Below, piece after piece: positions 44,595 through 54,372 of a stretch of 64,000 nucleotides of DNA (its first letter is position 1; the number at the start of each line of letters is the position of its first letter). The position numbers were made by a program, and so were the translations under genes. The stretch lies in NCBI RefSeq assembly GCF_001971725.1, contig NZ_CP019388.1, forward strand, positions 434,001 to 498,000. Reading direction: 5' to 3'. The notes under the pieces are model-generated. The model was given only the letters and a program-made list of their open reading frames with translations. It did not search any database and was not told the origin of the DNA. This stretch comes from Winogradskyella sp. J14-2 (lineage in GTDB: Bacteria; Bacteroidota; Bacteroidia; Flavobacteriales; Flavobacteriaceae).

Positions 44595-44612
44595 CTCATT
44601 TATAAAAAGTAT

Positions 44613-46070
44613 CTAAAGTTTTAGGTACTTTTTTATTTGCGTTGATATATCTTCGGAAATATTAAGCCATAGTACCAATGTAAAATATACTATAACTATA
44701 ATAATAGATTTCAACGCAATATTTATAAAAGGATGAAATGAAAAATCCCAAAAAAACATTGCCAAAGCTATTACTAAGAGTAATACACCTATTTTTAATG
44801 TAGCTATAGAAAATGGCTGCATATTAAGCTTTTGCTTTACAAAAAGAAGTTTAACTGAATTGTAAACTACAATAGCTAAAAACGTTGCAAATGCAGAACC
44901 TTCTATTCCATATACAGGAATAAAAATAAAATTGAGAACTATAGCCAAAACCGCTAATAGAACACCAAAAAATAACACCATCTTATAATAATCGCTGTTA
45001 AATAAAATAGCATTATTATTTCCTAGACTATTGTCATACAGCTTGGCCAGGCTCACTAAGAGCACTACAAATAATCCACCTGTAAATTCTTCTGGAAGAA
45101 TTTTATAGAGCTCGTTGATATTCAGTATAATTAAGAGAAATATAAATCCGCTTACCACTAATAAGCTAATAGAGCTACGCTTATAAAGATTTTCAAGTGA
45201 ACCTATATCTTTTTCATTGAGATATTTTGCCGTTAGAGGCATCATTATCTGGTGCATAGATCGTTGTGGTACAGCAATAACCGTCGCAATAAAAATGGCT
45301 ACGCTGTAATAGGCCACTTCTTCAATGTTTTCTTGCATAAGACCAATCATAAATTTGTCTATATCTAAAATAAGCATCGCTACAGAGCCAGCTACTATCA
45401 TTAAAAGTGAATACTTTATGATTGAAGAAATACCTTTAATTTTTTGAAACTTTAACTTTGGAAATCGTACTGTATAAGCATACAATTTCATAATCACCAT
45501 ACGCAAAACATAAACGAGGACTAAAGCCAATATAAATTGATCTGCTGTTAACCATTCTAGATATACTGAAAAAAGTAGAATCATAATTGCGACGCGATGA
45601 AATATTTCTTTCATCACATTACCAAATACCGTTTTTAGTTGCACTTTAGACCATGCAAAGAATATCTCAAAATAAGCCATGGCTACAGCTAATATGAAAA
45701 TATACCATAGGTAATTTCCTGCAATATTATTTTCTTTTGAAAGTAGACTTGAAAGACTTTCGTAAGATAACCAACCGACAATCGTAGCTGGTATTATAAA
45801 AACAAAAGGTAAAAACAGCATTAACGTTAAAAAGCTGTTTACGCTATTTTTTGTCTTGAAAGTAGAATAATATTTAATAATGGCATTATGTACCCCAAAA
45901 GCCATAAAAGGCATCATAATATTGGCCGCAGATAACAAAAACGCAACTAATCCGTAATACGTATCGGTTAAAAAATTAGTGTAAAGAAAAAGTGTATTTA
46001 TAGCACCAATACCAAAACCAAGATAAGTGCTAATTGTGTTTTTAAACGACTGATTTAATACAATTCCCAT
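44613..46070 (-). CDS. Polysaccharide flippase (MOP/Wzx-type)
   Basis: A 485-aa inner-membrane protein with about 12-14 hydrophobic helices. The N-terminus GIVLNQSFKNTISTYLGFG is typical of flavobacterial oligosaccharide flippases. It would move undecaprenyl-linked glycans across the inner membrane. I start at the ATG at 46070, which yields MGIVLNQSFK; an in-frame start at 46085 adds five residues. It is followed upstream by the GT4 gene 37 bp away on the same strand, which suggests an operon for surface-polysaccharide assembly. The chemical repeat is unknown. Confidence 0.88.
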   Translation of the reverse strand: MGIVLNQSFKNTISTYLGFGIGAINTLFLYTNFLTDTYYGLVAFLLSAANIMMPFMAFGVHNAIIKYYSTFKTKNSVNSFLTLMLFLPFVFIIPATIVGWLSYESLSSLLSKENNIAGNYLWYIFILAVAMAYFEIFFAWSKVQLKTVFGNVMKEIFHRVAIMILLFSVYLEWLTADQFILALVLVYVLRMVIMKLYAYTVRFPKLKFQKIKGISSIIKYSLLMIVAGSVAMLILDIDKFMIGLMQENIEEVAYYSVAIFIATVIAVPQRSMHQIMMPLTAKYLNEKDIGSLENLYKRSSISLLVVSGFIFLLIILNINELYKILPEEFTGGLFVVLLVSLAKLYDNSLGNNNAILFNSDYYKMVLFFGVLLAVLAIVLNFIFIPVYGIEGSAFATFLAIVVYNSVKLLFVKQKLNMQPFSIATLKIGVLLLVIALAMFFWDFSFHPFINIALKSIIIVIVYFTLVLWLNISEDISTQIKKYLKL

Positions 46071-46106
46071 TACCGCAAAATACAACTTAAGATATTAACG
46101 TGAAGA

Positions 46107-47393
46107 TTACATCGCTTTTATAATAGCACTCAAACGTTCTGTTAATGCTTTCCTACTGTATGGCTGAAGACCAATAGCATTTACATTGAGGCTATTTTTT
46201 TGATAGGCTTCAAAATACTCTAATATTTGAATCTTTAATTTTTCTTTCTGATTATAATTATAATAAACTCCAGTATTAGTTTTTGCTATAATCTGTTGCA
46301 CATCAGAATCATCTGGACCAATGGCAAGTATTGGTGTTTCCGAAATTATATATTCAAATAATTTACCGGGAATAATGGCTTTAGTGTCTTCTGAATCTAT
46401 TTCTATCAACAACAATAAGCGCGATTGCATTTGATATTTTATAGCATCATCGTGGCTTACATAACCTATAACATTGATATGATTTTTAAGTCCTGAATCG
46501 TTAATAGACTCTAGTACATCATCACTTACAACACCAATAAGGTTTAATTGGAATGTTTTTGAAAATGCCTCGTTTTCAGAAATTAATTCAGATAAAACTG
46601 CCCATAAAATCTTTGGATTTCGATCAGACAACAACGACCCAATATGAGACATGGTAAAGTTTTTGTCCTTCTCTTCTATTCTTACGGAATGGTTGTCGTA
46701 ACCATTTGTTACGACTGAAATAGAATTGTTAGTTTTTGTGGCAAACTCGTTTTTAGTATGGTTACTGGTAACAATAATTTCATCAGCTGAATTTAAAACC
46801 TCTGCCTCTAATTCTATGTGCTTTTGCTGCGATAATTTTGTAAGCTTCAACGCTTTGTGATAACCAATTGTAGTCCATGGATCTCTAAAATCTGCCAACC
46901 ATTTAATACTCAAGTTTTGCTTTAATTTTAAGCCTATAATGTGCATACTATGAGGCGGTCCAGTTGTTATTATAGTTTCAATTTTATGAGTGTTTATATA
47001 CTCTAAAAGAAACGCAACTGAAGGTGAAATCCAGTTTTTACGAGCATCTGGAATAAAGAAATTACCACGCACATACAGCATCAATTTTTCTACGAGCGAT
47101 TGTTTTTTAGTCTTCGGAATAACACCAGAACTAATTTTTTTAGAGCGTTTTTTTGATAAGAAACTTGCCAATTGGTATGGCTCTTTAATGGGCTGTTTAA
47201 TGATTGTAACATCCTTTGGAATTTCATCTAACAGACTCTCATCAATTATAGGATAATTAGGATTTTCTGGACAATAAACAATGGGTTCTATATCAAACTC
47301 TGGTAAGTACTTTACGAACTTTAGCCAACGTTGTACACCTGGTCCGCCTGCTGGTGGCCAATAATATGTAATTATAAGTATTTTCAAGCCCAT
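46107..47393 (-). CDS. GT4-type glycosyltransferase
   Basis: A 428-aa GT-B fold glycosyltransferase. The N-terminal domain begins LIITYYWPPAGGPGVQRW, the typical glycine-rich loop of this group. Later landmarks are TTGPPHSMHIIGL, WLADFRDPW, ADEIIVTSNHTKN (end of the acceptor domain), and in the donor domain GSLLSDRNPKILW and PGKLFEYIISETPILAIG with the family E-x7-E region. No signal peptide. It likely adds a sugar to a surface glycan with the flippase downstream. Confidence 0.9.
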   Translation of the reverse strand: MGLKILIITYYWPPAGGPGVQRWLKFVKYLPEFDIEPIVYCPENPNYPIIDESLLDEIPKDVTIIKQPIKEPYQLASFLSKKRSKKISSGVIPKTKKQSLVEKLMLYVRGNFFIPDARKNWISPSVAFLLEYINTHKIETIITTGPPHSMHIIGLKLKQNLSIKWLADFRDPWTTIGYHKALKLTKLSQQKHIELEAEVLNSADEIIVTSNHTKNEFATKTNNSISVVTNGYDNHSVRIEEKDKNFTMSHIGSLLSDRNPKILWAVLSELISENEAFSKTFQLNLIGVVSDDVLESINDSGLKNHINVIGYVSHDDAIKYQMQSRLLLLIEIDSEDTKAIIPGKLFEYIISETPILAIGPDDSDVQQIIAKTNTGVYYNYNQKEKLKIQILEYFEAYQKNSLNVNAIGLQPYSRKALTERLSAIIKAM

Positions 47394-47421
47394 CCTAGCC
47401 TTCCCAAAGGGAAGGAAATTT

Positions 47422-47787
47422 TTAATAGCAAATCAATATAAAATTTTCTTTTTCTTTAAATTTTGATATAAAATCTTTTTCAAAAGATTCCTTATGCTTC
47501 TTATCAATACATTTTTTTAACACATCAAACCTATCAAGCGTAAAAACAAAATCATCTGATTTAAATTCTTTAGTAAAGATAGATTTTACACCTTTTCTCT
47601 GATATGATATTTCTTCATAATAATATCCGTATTCAGTATATCTATTTCCATAGTCATCTATTTTCTGCCTAGTCTTTAGAAAGCTAGAATATTCGGCTTT
47701 TAATTCGGGATTATCTTCTTCGGTAAGCCAATCTCGTTCTGACTTTGGATTGTCTACAATTTTAAGTAAATAAATGTCTAAACCCAA
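47422..47787 (-). CDS. Hypothetical protein with possible TTG start
   Basis: I propose a 121-aa frame starting at a TTG at 47787 (LGLDIYLLKIVDNPKSERDW...). The same frame can be extended upstream to 47886, but that extension is translated from a noncoding hairpin repeat (47803-47822) and overlaps the YfhO gene, so it reads as Cys-rich noise. The body is charged and Tyr-rich (YGNRYTEYGYYYEEISYQRK), without a recognised motif. It sits between the YfhO and GT4 genes on the same strand. Either a small real gene or a decaying one. Confidence 0.45.
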   Translation of the reverse strand: MGLDIYLLKIVDNPKSERDWLTEEDNPELKAEYSSFLKTRQKIDDYGNRYTEYGYYYEEISYQRKGVKSIFTKEFKSDDFVFTLDRFDVLKKCIDKKHKESFEKDFISKFKEKENFILICY

Positions 47788-47802
47788 TTTAAAACAGAAT
47801 AG

Positions 47803-47822
47803 AATCCTGCTTTTGCAGGAAT
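47803..47822. repeat. ATTCCTGC-type hairpin repeat
   Basis: AATCCTGC-TTTT-GCAGGAAT followed by GACAA. Same kind as the hairpins at 14204 and 14452; it overlaps the upstream end of the hypothetical frame. Confidence 0.55.
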
Positions 47823-47827
47823 GACAA

Positions 47828-50254
47828 TCAGATATCTTTTTTCTTAAATGACACAAACAATCCCAACAACAACAAAACACCAACAATAGCAGAACTCGCT
47901 AAGGCTATTTTACTTCCTGTTTCTACTACTTGTGGTTCAAATTTAAACTCAATAGTGTGTTTTCCTGCCGGGATTTCCATACCTCGTAATACATAATTAA
48001 CTCTAATGTGTGGTTTTAATTCACCATCGATATAGGCATTCCAACCGTCTTTATAATAGATTTCAGAGAAAACAGCAAAACCGTCGTTGCTATTATTAGA
48101 TTGGTATTTAAGGTAATTAGGCTTAAATTCTTTTAGGTTTATTGAAGCTGTTGAGTCTACTTTGAATTTATAAACTTCAAGGTTACTTTGATATTCCAAC
48201 ACCGTTGTAACTGCCTTTTGTTTAGTATCCAAGCTATCTAAAGCCTTAATTTCTTCATTGGCACTAGGTAATTCTTCTAACTCACTAACAAACCATGCAT
48301 TCCCATTAGCATCAGGATTGTCATACGGAAATATTTGCCCTTGATCTTCTGCAATAATATACTTGGTATTCAGCATATTAAGCACATTTATATTATTGTT
48401 GTAAATATGAAACTCCATTAACTCATTATAGCGTCCCAATTTAGCCGCATGATAACCAAATAAAGAATTATGAAAATATGCCGCTCGTGCTGGTTGACGC
48501 TGCCCTTGAGTAGACATGTCTAACACTCTGTAATGACCTTTATCCTTTAATATTTCTTTATCTGCTGCATTTGGCTGGTAAGGTCTATCTACTTTTAGTG
48601 CTGAAACAAAATTATCGTTGTTGACGTAGTTTCTATTAAGTGATACTAAGTCAAAAAGGATTAAAATAGCAAAAATAACAACTACTATATTTTGATTTAT
48701 TTTTTTCTTCAAAAAGAAATAAATGGTTCCAGCAGATATTAATACTAAAACTAAAGATCTTATTGTATCAGTATTAAACAATGCTTTTCTGTCTTCAATT
48801 AAAGCATCTACCAATATTTCTGGGATGCCTTGATCTCTATAACTTGTAAAATCAAAAAATACAGATTTAAACAGTAAGAATATAAGACATAAACCACCTG
48901 TAATAGCAACTGTATATTTAAGTGCTTTTAGTTTTTGTTCTTCCTTTACAAATTCATTAAACAATCTTGTTAAAGCAAAAATACCAAGCACAGGCACACA
49001 TAACTCAAGTAATACTTGTATAGACGTTACAGCTCTAAATTTATCATAAAGTGGCACATTATCTATAAAGAAGTTTGTGATAAAGCCAAATGGTTCTGTT
49101 TTTCCGTAGGACAACAACAAGGAGAAGATTGAACCTGCAACTAACCACCATTTTAATCTGCCTTTTACCAAAAATAAGCCAAGAACAAACAAGAATAAAA
49201 TAACAGCACCTACATACGCTGGCGCTTCTACAATAGGTTGATTTCCCCAATACATTGGTGCATTTTTAGAAAGTTCTAATGCCTCAATTGGCGAGGCGCC
49301 CATGGTAACATAGGTCTTATAGGTTTCAGAATTTTTACCAATATCTTCCGTATTTCCTCCTCCCATAAAACGAGGAATAAACAAGTTAAATGTTTCTGCT
49401 AAGCCATAACTATACTCTGTAATATATGCTTTATCTAGTCCAGAGGTCGCTTCTTTTGGAGATCCATCAGGATTTATGGTGAGTTCACTTTTACCACGTG
49501 TACTTTCTTTAGCATACTCTTGTGTTGCCATTAAATTGGTAGCATTAAGACCAACTGCGAGTAAAGCAGCAACAGTTAATAACCCAACCGATTTAAAATA
49601 ATGTGGTAAAATCTGTTTTTGGTAAGCATCAATTAAATAAACAACACCCAAAATTATTACCAAAAATAACAGATAGTATGTCATCTGAAAATGATTGGCA
49701 ACAATCTCTAACCCTAAAGCAACTACAGTAAGCAAAAACCCGAGAATGTATTTCTTCTTAAATGTGAGAATAATTCCTGCCAACACCAATGGCATATATG
49801 CAATTGCGTGAGCCTTGGCATTATGACCAACACCTAATATAATAATAAGATATGTAGAAAAACCAAAAGCTAATGCACCAAGTGCTGAAAGTTTATAATC
49901 TACCTTTAGCGATAATAACAAAATATAAAACCCAAGAAAATAAAGAAACAAATAATCCGCAGGTCTTGGTAAAAACCGTAGTGATAGATCGAGTTTCTTT
50001 ATAACATTATTAGGATACTGTGCACCTAATTGATAAGTAGGCATACCACCAAATGCACTGTTGGTCCAATAGGTTTCTTCTCCTGTGGCTTGCGCAAATT
50101 CTTTTTGTTGCTGAGCCATACCAATATAATGCATTATATCGCTCTGAAAAATCTTCTTGCCTTGTAAAACCGGACTAAAATAGGCTAATGATAGAATAAT
50201 AAATCCGACAAGAATTAAAATATGCGGTAAAAGTCGTTTGTATGAAAATGACAT
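47828..50254 (-). CDS. YfhO family membrane protein
   Basis: An 808-aa inner-membrane protein with about 12-14 hydrophobic helices and a large periplasmic segment (about residues 570-770). It begins RLLPHILILVGFIILSLAYF. YfhO-type landmarks include FQSDIMHYIGMAQQQKE and NPDANGNAWFVSELEEL, and a C-terminal HTIEFKFEPQVVETGSKIAL before the last helix. Some YfhO proteins act in glycosylation of lipoteichoic acid or related polymers in Gram-positives; in Bacteroidota the role is unclear. It is in the same direction as, and upstream of, the GT4 and flippase genes, so a surface-glycan role is plausible. Confidence 0.87.
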   Translation of the reverse strand: MSFSYKRLLPHILILVGFIILSLAYFSPVLQGKKIFQSDIMHYIGMAQQQKEFAQATGEETYWTNSAFGGMPTYQLGAQYPNNVIKKLDLSLRFLPRPADYLFLYFLGFYILLLSLKVDYKLSALGALAFGFSTYLIIILGVGHNAKAHAIAYMPLVLAGIILTFKKKYILGFLLTVVALGLEIVANHFQMTYYLLFLVIILGVVYLIDAYQKQILPHYFKSVGLLTVAALLAVGLNATNLMATQEYAKESTRGKSELTINPDGSPKEATSGLDKAYITEYSYGLAETFNLFIPRFMGGGNTEDIGKNSETYKTYVTMGASPIEALELSKNAPMYWGNQPIVEAPAYVGAVILFLFVLGLFLVKGRLKWWLVAGSIFSLLLSYGKTEPFGFITNFFIDNVPLYDKFRAVTSIQVLLELCVPVLGIFALTRLFNEFVKEEQKLKALKYTVAITGGLCLIFLLFKSVFFDFTSYRDQGIPEILVDALIEDRKALFNTDTIRSLVLVLISAGTIYFFLKKKINQNIVVVIFAILILFDLVSLNRNYVNNDNFVSALKVDRPYQPNAADKEILKDKGHYRVLDMSTQGQRQPARAAYFHNSLFGYHAAKLGRYNELMEFHIYNNNINVLNMLNTKYIIAEDQGQIFPYDNPDANGNAWFVSELEELPSANEEIKALDSLDTKQKAVTTVLEYQSNLEVYKFKVDSTASINLKEFKPNYLKYQSNNSNDGFAVFSEIYYKDGWNAYIDGELKPHIRVNYVLRGMEIPAGKHTIEFKFEPQVVETGSKIALASSAIVGVLLLLGLFVSFKKKDI

Positions 50255-50329
50255 GAAAACGTATCTAAATAATTAAGATTGAAAAGTACTTAAATTTTAA
50301 GAATAATCTGTTTTTAAGACTATTTAATA

Positions 50330-50605
50330 TCAATCTATCTCTTCGTAGTCTATATACTCACCAACTTTATCATTTGAAGTTTTTTGCCTATTTGGCATTT
50401 TGTCTATAACAGTTTCCCCCTCTTTATGTTTTTGCTCAGCATTGTGATATTGAGATTTGTTTTGAAAACCACCAAACTGCTGCCCAAAGCGTTCCTCTGC
50501 TTTTTTAGCCACAAATTTAACTAATACAGGTGCAAAAATTCTAGAGATAATTTTTAATCCGTACCAAACTAACAGAATGATTAATATTGTTCTTAGTAAA
50601 CCCAT
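50330..50605 (-). CDS. DUF4834-like small membrane protein
   Basis: A 91-aa protein with one N-terminal hydrophobic helix (LLRTILIILLVWYGLKII, residues 3-20) and a basic cytoplasmic or periplasmic tail containing KFVAKKAEERFGQQF and a C-terminal VGEYIDYEEID. The layout fits the DUF4834 family common in flavobacteria. It is 75 bp upstream of yfhO on the same strand, possibly in the same operon, and divergent from the 50731 gene. The function is unknown. Confidence 0.75.
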   Translation of the reverse strand: MGLLRTILIILLVWYGLKIISRIFAPVLVKFVAKKAEERFGQQFGGFQNKSQYHNAEQKHKEGETVIDKMPNRQKTSNDKVGEYIDYEEID

Positions 50606-50704
50606 TTATGAAGCCTTATACAGCGTAAACAAAAGTGAAGTTCAAAAATACAATTATAGTTAGTTATATTCTGTTATTTTTCCTTAAAAAAACATTAAAA
50701 TCTA

Positions 50705-50712
50705 TATATTTG
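50705..50712 (+). promoter_or_regulatory. Bacteroidota -7 promoter box (TATATTTG)
   Basis: TATATTTG, 18 bp before the ATG at 50731. Confidence 0.55.
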
Positions 50713-50730
50713 AATCTAAACCAATAAAAA

Positions 50731-51720
50731 ATGAGAGTTCTCAACCCCCTTTTTATTCTACTTATAGTACTAACCTACAATTTAGCAAATGCACAGTACA
50801 CAGAGGTTATTAATTCTAATCGTCCAGGAGTTTCAGAAAGTGCATTTTCTGTTGGCACCAATGTTGTACAAGCAGAAATTGGTGCATTTACAGTAAAAGA
50901 AGAACATACACCTTTACAGTATGAAATATCAGGGTTTGGTGTAGATTTCTCGCTAAGATATGGGTTATTGTTTGAGGAGCTTGAGATTTCACTAGACGGT
51001 ATCTATCAAAACGATAATGTCACCTATAATAGCGCATCAGTACCTTTTGAAGATAAACGTGCCAACTTTAGAAACTTAACCCTTGGTGCAAAATACTTAA
51101 TTTACGATCCCTATAAAAATGCCGAAGAGGCAAAACCCAACTTATACAGTTATCATGCCAATAGAAAATTTCAATGGAAATCTTTAATTCCTGCGGTATC
51201 AGTATATGCAGGTGCAAACTTTGACACAAAAAACAATCCTTTTGTACCTTACACTGCATTTAGTAATTCTGGCGATCAAAGTAATATTAGTCCAAAAGTT
51301 ATGATTGCAACTCAAAATAATTTTAATGGTGGTTGGGTGTTTGTTATGAATTTAATAAAAGACAGAATTGGCTCTGAGTTTTCCGATTTTCAATACATTT
51401 TTACACTTACACATTCGTTCTCACCACAATGGGTTGTCTTTGGGGAAGCTCAAGGTATTAGCAGTGACTTTTATGCTGATAATATTTTTAGAGTTGGTGG
51501 CGCCTACTTGTGGACAAAGGATTTTCAGCTTGATGCTAATATTGCTTTTAATACTAAAGACACCCCTTCGGTTTTCAATATAGCTTTTGGTGCCTCTTAC
51601 CGCTTAGATTTTCATAAAGACAAGAAAGTTGATAATGGCAACGGTAATACAGGCAATTTTAAGAAAAAGAAAAAGAAAAAAAAGAAAAAAGAAGACGATT
51701 TCAATTCTGATGGTTTATAA
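50731..51720 (+). CDS. Outer-membrane beta-barrel-like protein with poly-Lys tail
   Basis: A 329-aa exported protein with a signal peptide (to about residue 21, LANAQ). The mature part contains alternating hydrophobic/aromatic strands (VVQAEIGAFTV, FSLRYGLLFEELEISL, FQLDANIAFN, SVFNIAFGASYRLDF) that suggest an outer-membrane barrel of the transporter-like PF13557 type. The C-terminus has an unusual run of lysines (KKKKKKKKKKK) followed by EDDFNSDGL. It has its own -7 box and is followed 8 bp later by the GNAT gene. The transported substrate is unknown. Confidence 0.8.
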   Translation: MRVLNPLFILLIVLTYNLANAQYTEVINSNRPGVSESAFSVGTNVVQAEIGAFTVKEEHTPLQYEISGFGVDFSLRYGLLFEELEISLDGIYQNDNVTYNSASVPFEDKRANFRNLTLGAKYLIYDPYKNAEEAKPNLYSYHANRKFQWKSLIPAVSVYAGANFDTKNNPFVPYTAFSNSGDQSNISPKVMIATQNNFNGGWVFVMNLIKDRIGSEFSDFQYIFTLTHSFSPQWVVFGEAQGISSDFYADNIFRVGGAYLWTKDFQLDANIAFNTKDTPSVFNIAFGASYRLDFHKDKKVDNGNGNTGNFKKKKKKKKKKEDDFNSDGL

Positions 51721-51728
51721 ATTTCTAC

Positions 51729-52847
51729 ATGATTATAGTTAAAGAAGTTACTAATAAAAAAGGGTTAAAAACCTTTGTTAAATTTCCGTTTTCACTCTAC
51801 AAAGACTCGGAGTATTGGGTTCCGCCAATTATAAAGCAAGAATTAGAAACATTTAACAAGGACAAAAATCCTATATTTAATGATGCTGAAGCACGTTTTT
51901 TTCTAGCCTATAACGGTAATACTGTTGTTGGAAGAATTGCTGCTATTGTAAATTGGCTAGAAGTTAATAAGCAGAACATTAAAAAAATGCGATTTGGTTG
52001 GTTTGATTTTGTTGATGATTTAGATGTCAGCAAGGCACTTCTTGATACTGTTGAAGGTATAGGTAAGCAGAAGAAACTAGAATACACAGAAGGACCTGTA
52101 GGTTTCTCTAATATGGATAAAGTTGGTGTTTTAACGGAGGGCTTTGAAAGTGTTTCTTCTATGATGACATGGTATAATTATCCTTACTATGCGAACCACC
52201 TTAAACACCATGGATATGAAATAGAAAAGGAATATTCTGAAAGTAAATTTCCTTTTAGCAATGTAAAACCTGAAGCATTTACTAAAGCACAAACATTAAT
52301 AAAACAAAGGTATAAACTAAAAGCTCTAAAGTTTAAAAAAACAGAAGAATTACTACCATTTGTAGATGAGATGTTTGATTTGTTTAATGAAAGTTATGCA
52401 TCACTTTCATCATTTGTAGAAATCACTGATCTCCAAAAACAATACTTTAAGAAAAAGTTTATTGGGTTTGTCAATCCTGAATATATAAAATTTGTGATGG
52501 ACGAAAACAATCGATTAATTGGATTTGCCATTGTTATGCCAAGCTTTGCCAAAGCCCTACAAAAAACAAATGGCAAATTATTTCCATTTGGCTTTATTCA
52601 CTTATTAAAGGCAAAAAGGACTAATAAAGACGCTATTTTTTATTTAATTGGGATACACCCAGAATATCAAAATAAAGGGGTACATGCTATTATATTTAAT
52701 GAATACTATCACACCTTCAAAGAAAAAGGTATTGAGACATGTTACAGAACACCAGAGTTAGAAGATAATGAAGCCATTAAAAAAATATGGAAGCATTTTA
52801 ATCCTGTAGTTTACAAAAGACGAAAAACATTTAGAAAAGATTTATAG
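51729..52847 (+). CDS. GNAT-like N-acetyltransferase family protein
   Basis: A 372-aa protein with two GNAT-type halves. The N-terminal half carries FPFSLYKDSEYWVPP and NTVVGRIAAIVN (a core strand of the fold). The C-terminal half has YLIGIHPEYQNKGVHAI, an acetyl-CoA-binding-like Q-x-x-G loop. The layout fits a flavobacterial family annotated as hypothetical acetyltransferase. There is no signal peptide. It is coupled to the preceding barrel gene and ends at a strong terminator. Its acceptor is unknown. Confidence 0.78.
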   Translation: MIIVKEVTNKKGLKTFVKFPFSLYKDSEYWVPPIIKQELETFNKDKNPIFNDAEARFFLAYNGNTVVGRIAAIVNWLEVNKQNIKKMRFGWFDFVDDLDVSKALLDTVEGIGKQKKLEYTEGPVGFSNMDKVGVLTEGFESVSSMMTWYNYPYYANHLKHHGYEIEKEYSESKFPFSNVKPEAFTKAQTLIKQRYKLKALKFKKTEELLPFVDEMFDLFNESYASLSSFVEITDLQKQYFKKKFIGFVNPEYIKFVMDENNRLIGFAIVMPSFAKALQKTNGKLFPFGFIHLLKAKRTNKDAIFYLIGIHPEYQNKGVHAIIFNEYYHTFKEKGIETCYRTPELEDNEAIKKIWKHFNPVVYKRRKTFRKDL

Positions 52848-52854
52848 ATAAAAC

Positions 52855-52888
52855 AAAAAAGGCTTTGCTAACCGCAAAGCCTTTTTTT
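52855..52888. terminator. Strong bidirectional terminator
   Basis: AAAAAAGGCTTTGC / GCAAAGCCTTTTTTT with loop TAACC, between the convergent GNAT gene and the alpha-oxoamine synthase gene. Confidence 0.88.
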
Positions 52889-52910
52889 GGATTTTACATT
52901 TTATAAAAAC

Positions 52911-54185
52911 TTATTCGCCCATCGCTTCCATTAAAGCCGCAGACATTCTCTTATAAGTTCCATTCAATAATCGTTCTCTAATCGCATCAAATGCATCTAG
53001 AGTATCCTTTACGTCTTGTAGTGTGTGTGTTGCCGTAGGAATCATTCTTAGTAGAATTAAGCCTTTTGGTATTACAGGATATACTACTATAGAACAAAAT
53101 ATACCATGGTTTTCCCTAAGATCTTTCACTAGAGCCATAGCTTCAGGAATACTTCCTTTTAAGTATACTGGAGTTACACAGCTTTGTGTTGTTCCAATAT
53201 CAAAACCGCGATCTTTAAGACCAGATTGTAGGGCATCAACAATCGTCCAAAGATTTTTCTTAAGCTCTGGCATTGTGCGTAACATGTCTAACCGCTTTAA
53301 TGCACCAACAACAAGTTGCATTTGTAACGATTTAGCAAACATTTGTGAGCGTAAATTATATTTTAAGTAATCAATAATTTCCTGATCGCCTGCAATGAAC
53401 GCACCTGTACTTGCCATAGATTTGGCAAACGTTGCAAAATAGACATCGATATCGTCTTGTACTCCTTGCTCTTGCCCTGCACCTGCACCTGTTTCGCCTA
53501 ATGTTCCGAAACCATGGGCATCATCAACAAATAATCTAAAATTGAATTTTTTCTTAAGTTCTACAATTTCTTTTAATCGTCCTTGCTCGCCACGCATACC
53601 AAAAACGCCTTCAGAAATTACCAAAATTCCACCGCCTGTTTGCTCGGCCATTTTAGTGGCACGCTCTAGGTTTTTCTCTAAACTTTCTACATCATTGTGT
53701 TTGTATGTAAAACGTTTTCCCATGTGTAATCGAACTCCATCAATTATACATGCATGTGCATCAACATCGTAAACTATGATATCATCTTTAGAAACTAACG
53801 CGTCTATTGTAGATACCATTCCTTGATAACCAAAGTTAAGTAAATAAGCCGCTTCTTTATTGACAAATGCAGCTAGTTCATTTTGCAATTGTTCGTGCAA
53901 TTCTGTATGACCAGACATCATACGAGCTCCCATTGGATAAGCAGAACCGTATTTAGCAGCTGCTTCGGCATCTACTTTTCTTACTTCTGGATGGTTAGCT
54001 AAGCCTAAATAATCATTTATACTCCAAGTAATTACTTCTTTTCCTTGAAACTTCATTCTATTAGAAATTTCTCCTTCTAGCTTTGGAAATACGAAATAAC
54101 CTTCCGCTTGTGCTGCCCACTTTCCTAAAGGTCCCTTATCTCGATAAATTTTTTCAAATAAATCCTTCATACGTTGCGTTGCCAT
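52911..54185 (-). CDS. Alpha-oxoamine synthase family PLP enzyme (SPT- or capnine-synthase-like)
   Basis: A 424-aa fold-type I PLP enzyme of the 8-amino-7-oxononanoate synthase / serine palmitoyltransferase family. Features are SINDYLGLANHP at the N-terminus, GARMMSGHTELHEQLQ, VDDAHGFGTLGETGAG with the PLP-contacting Asp, and ATFAKSMASTGAF with the Schiff-base Lys. These enzymes condense an amino acid with an acyl thioester, with loss of CO2. In flavobacteria the family includes the sulfonolipid enzyme that uses cysteate; the adjacent CBS-like gene supports that idea but serine remains possible. It is cytoplasmic or membrane-peripheral, read after a terminator behind the CBS-like gene. Confidence 0.9.
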   Translation of the reverse strand: MATQRMKDLFEKIYRDKGPLGKWAAQAEGYFVFPKLEGEISNRMKFQGKEVITWSINDYLGLANHPEVRKVDAEAAAKYGSAYPMGARMMSGHTELHEQLQNELAAFVNKEAAYLLNFGYQGMVSTIDALVSKDDIIVYDVDAHACIIDGVRLHMGKRFTYKHNDVESLEKNLERATKMAEQTGGGILVISEGVFGMRGEQGRLKEIVELKKKFNFRLFVDDAHGFGTLGETGAGAGQEQGVQDDIDVYFATFAKSMASTGAFIAGDQEIIDYLKYNLRSQMFAKSLQMQLVVGALKRLDMLRTMPELKKNLWTIVDALQSGLKDRGFDIGTTQSCVTPVYLKGSIPEAMALVKDLRENHGIFCSIVVYPVIPKGLILLRMIPTATHTLQDVKDTLDAFDAIRERLLNGTYKRMSAALMEAMGE

Positions 54186-54325
54186 TAATCGCTATCCATT
54201 AACTCTAAGAGCTATAGAATAGGTTTTAGTTTTAATTTAGTTTTATTAGTGATAGCAAAATTAGTTAATATTATTATGATTGCATAATATAATTTCACCT
54301 AAGTATTCACTAAGTTTTAAACATA

Positions 54326-54355
54326 AAAAAGCCTACCTCAACGCGGTAGGCTTTA
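54326..54355. terminator. Hairpin terminator
   Basis: AAAGCCTACC / GGTAGGCTTT with loop TCAACGC. It resembles a CTACC/GGTAG dyad but is a terminator of the CBS-like gene, not a regulon site. Confidence 0.8.
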
Positions 54356-54372
54356 AAATTTTAATTTATTTT

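Noticed and set aside
54326..54355. CCTACC/GGTAGG inverted repeat between the CBS-like and alpha-oxoamine synthase genes
   Set aside because: Better explained as a rho-independent terminator with flanking A and T runs; spacing between arms is 7, not 3.
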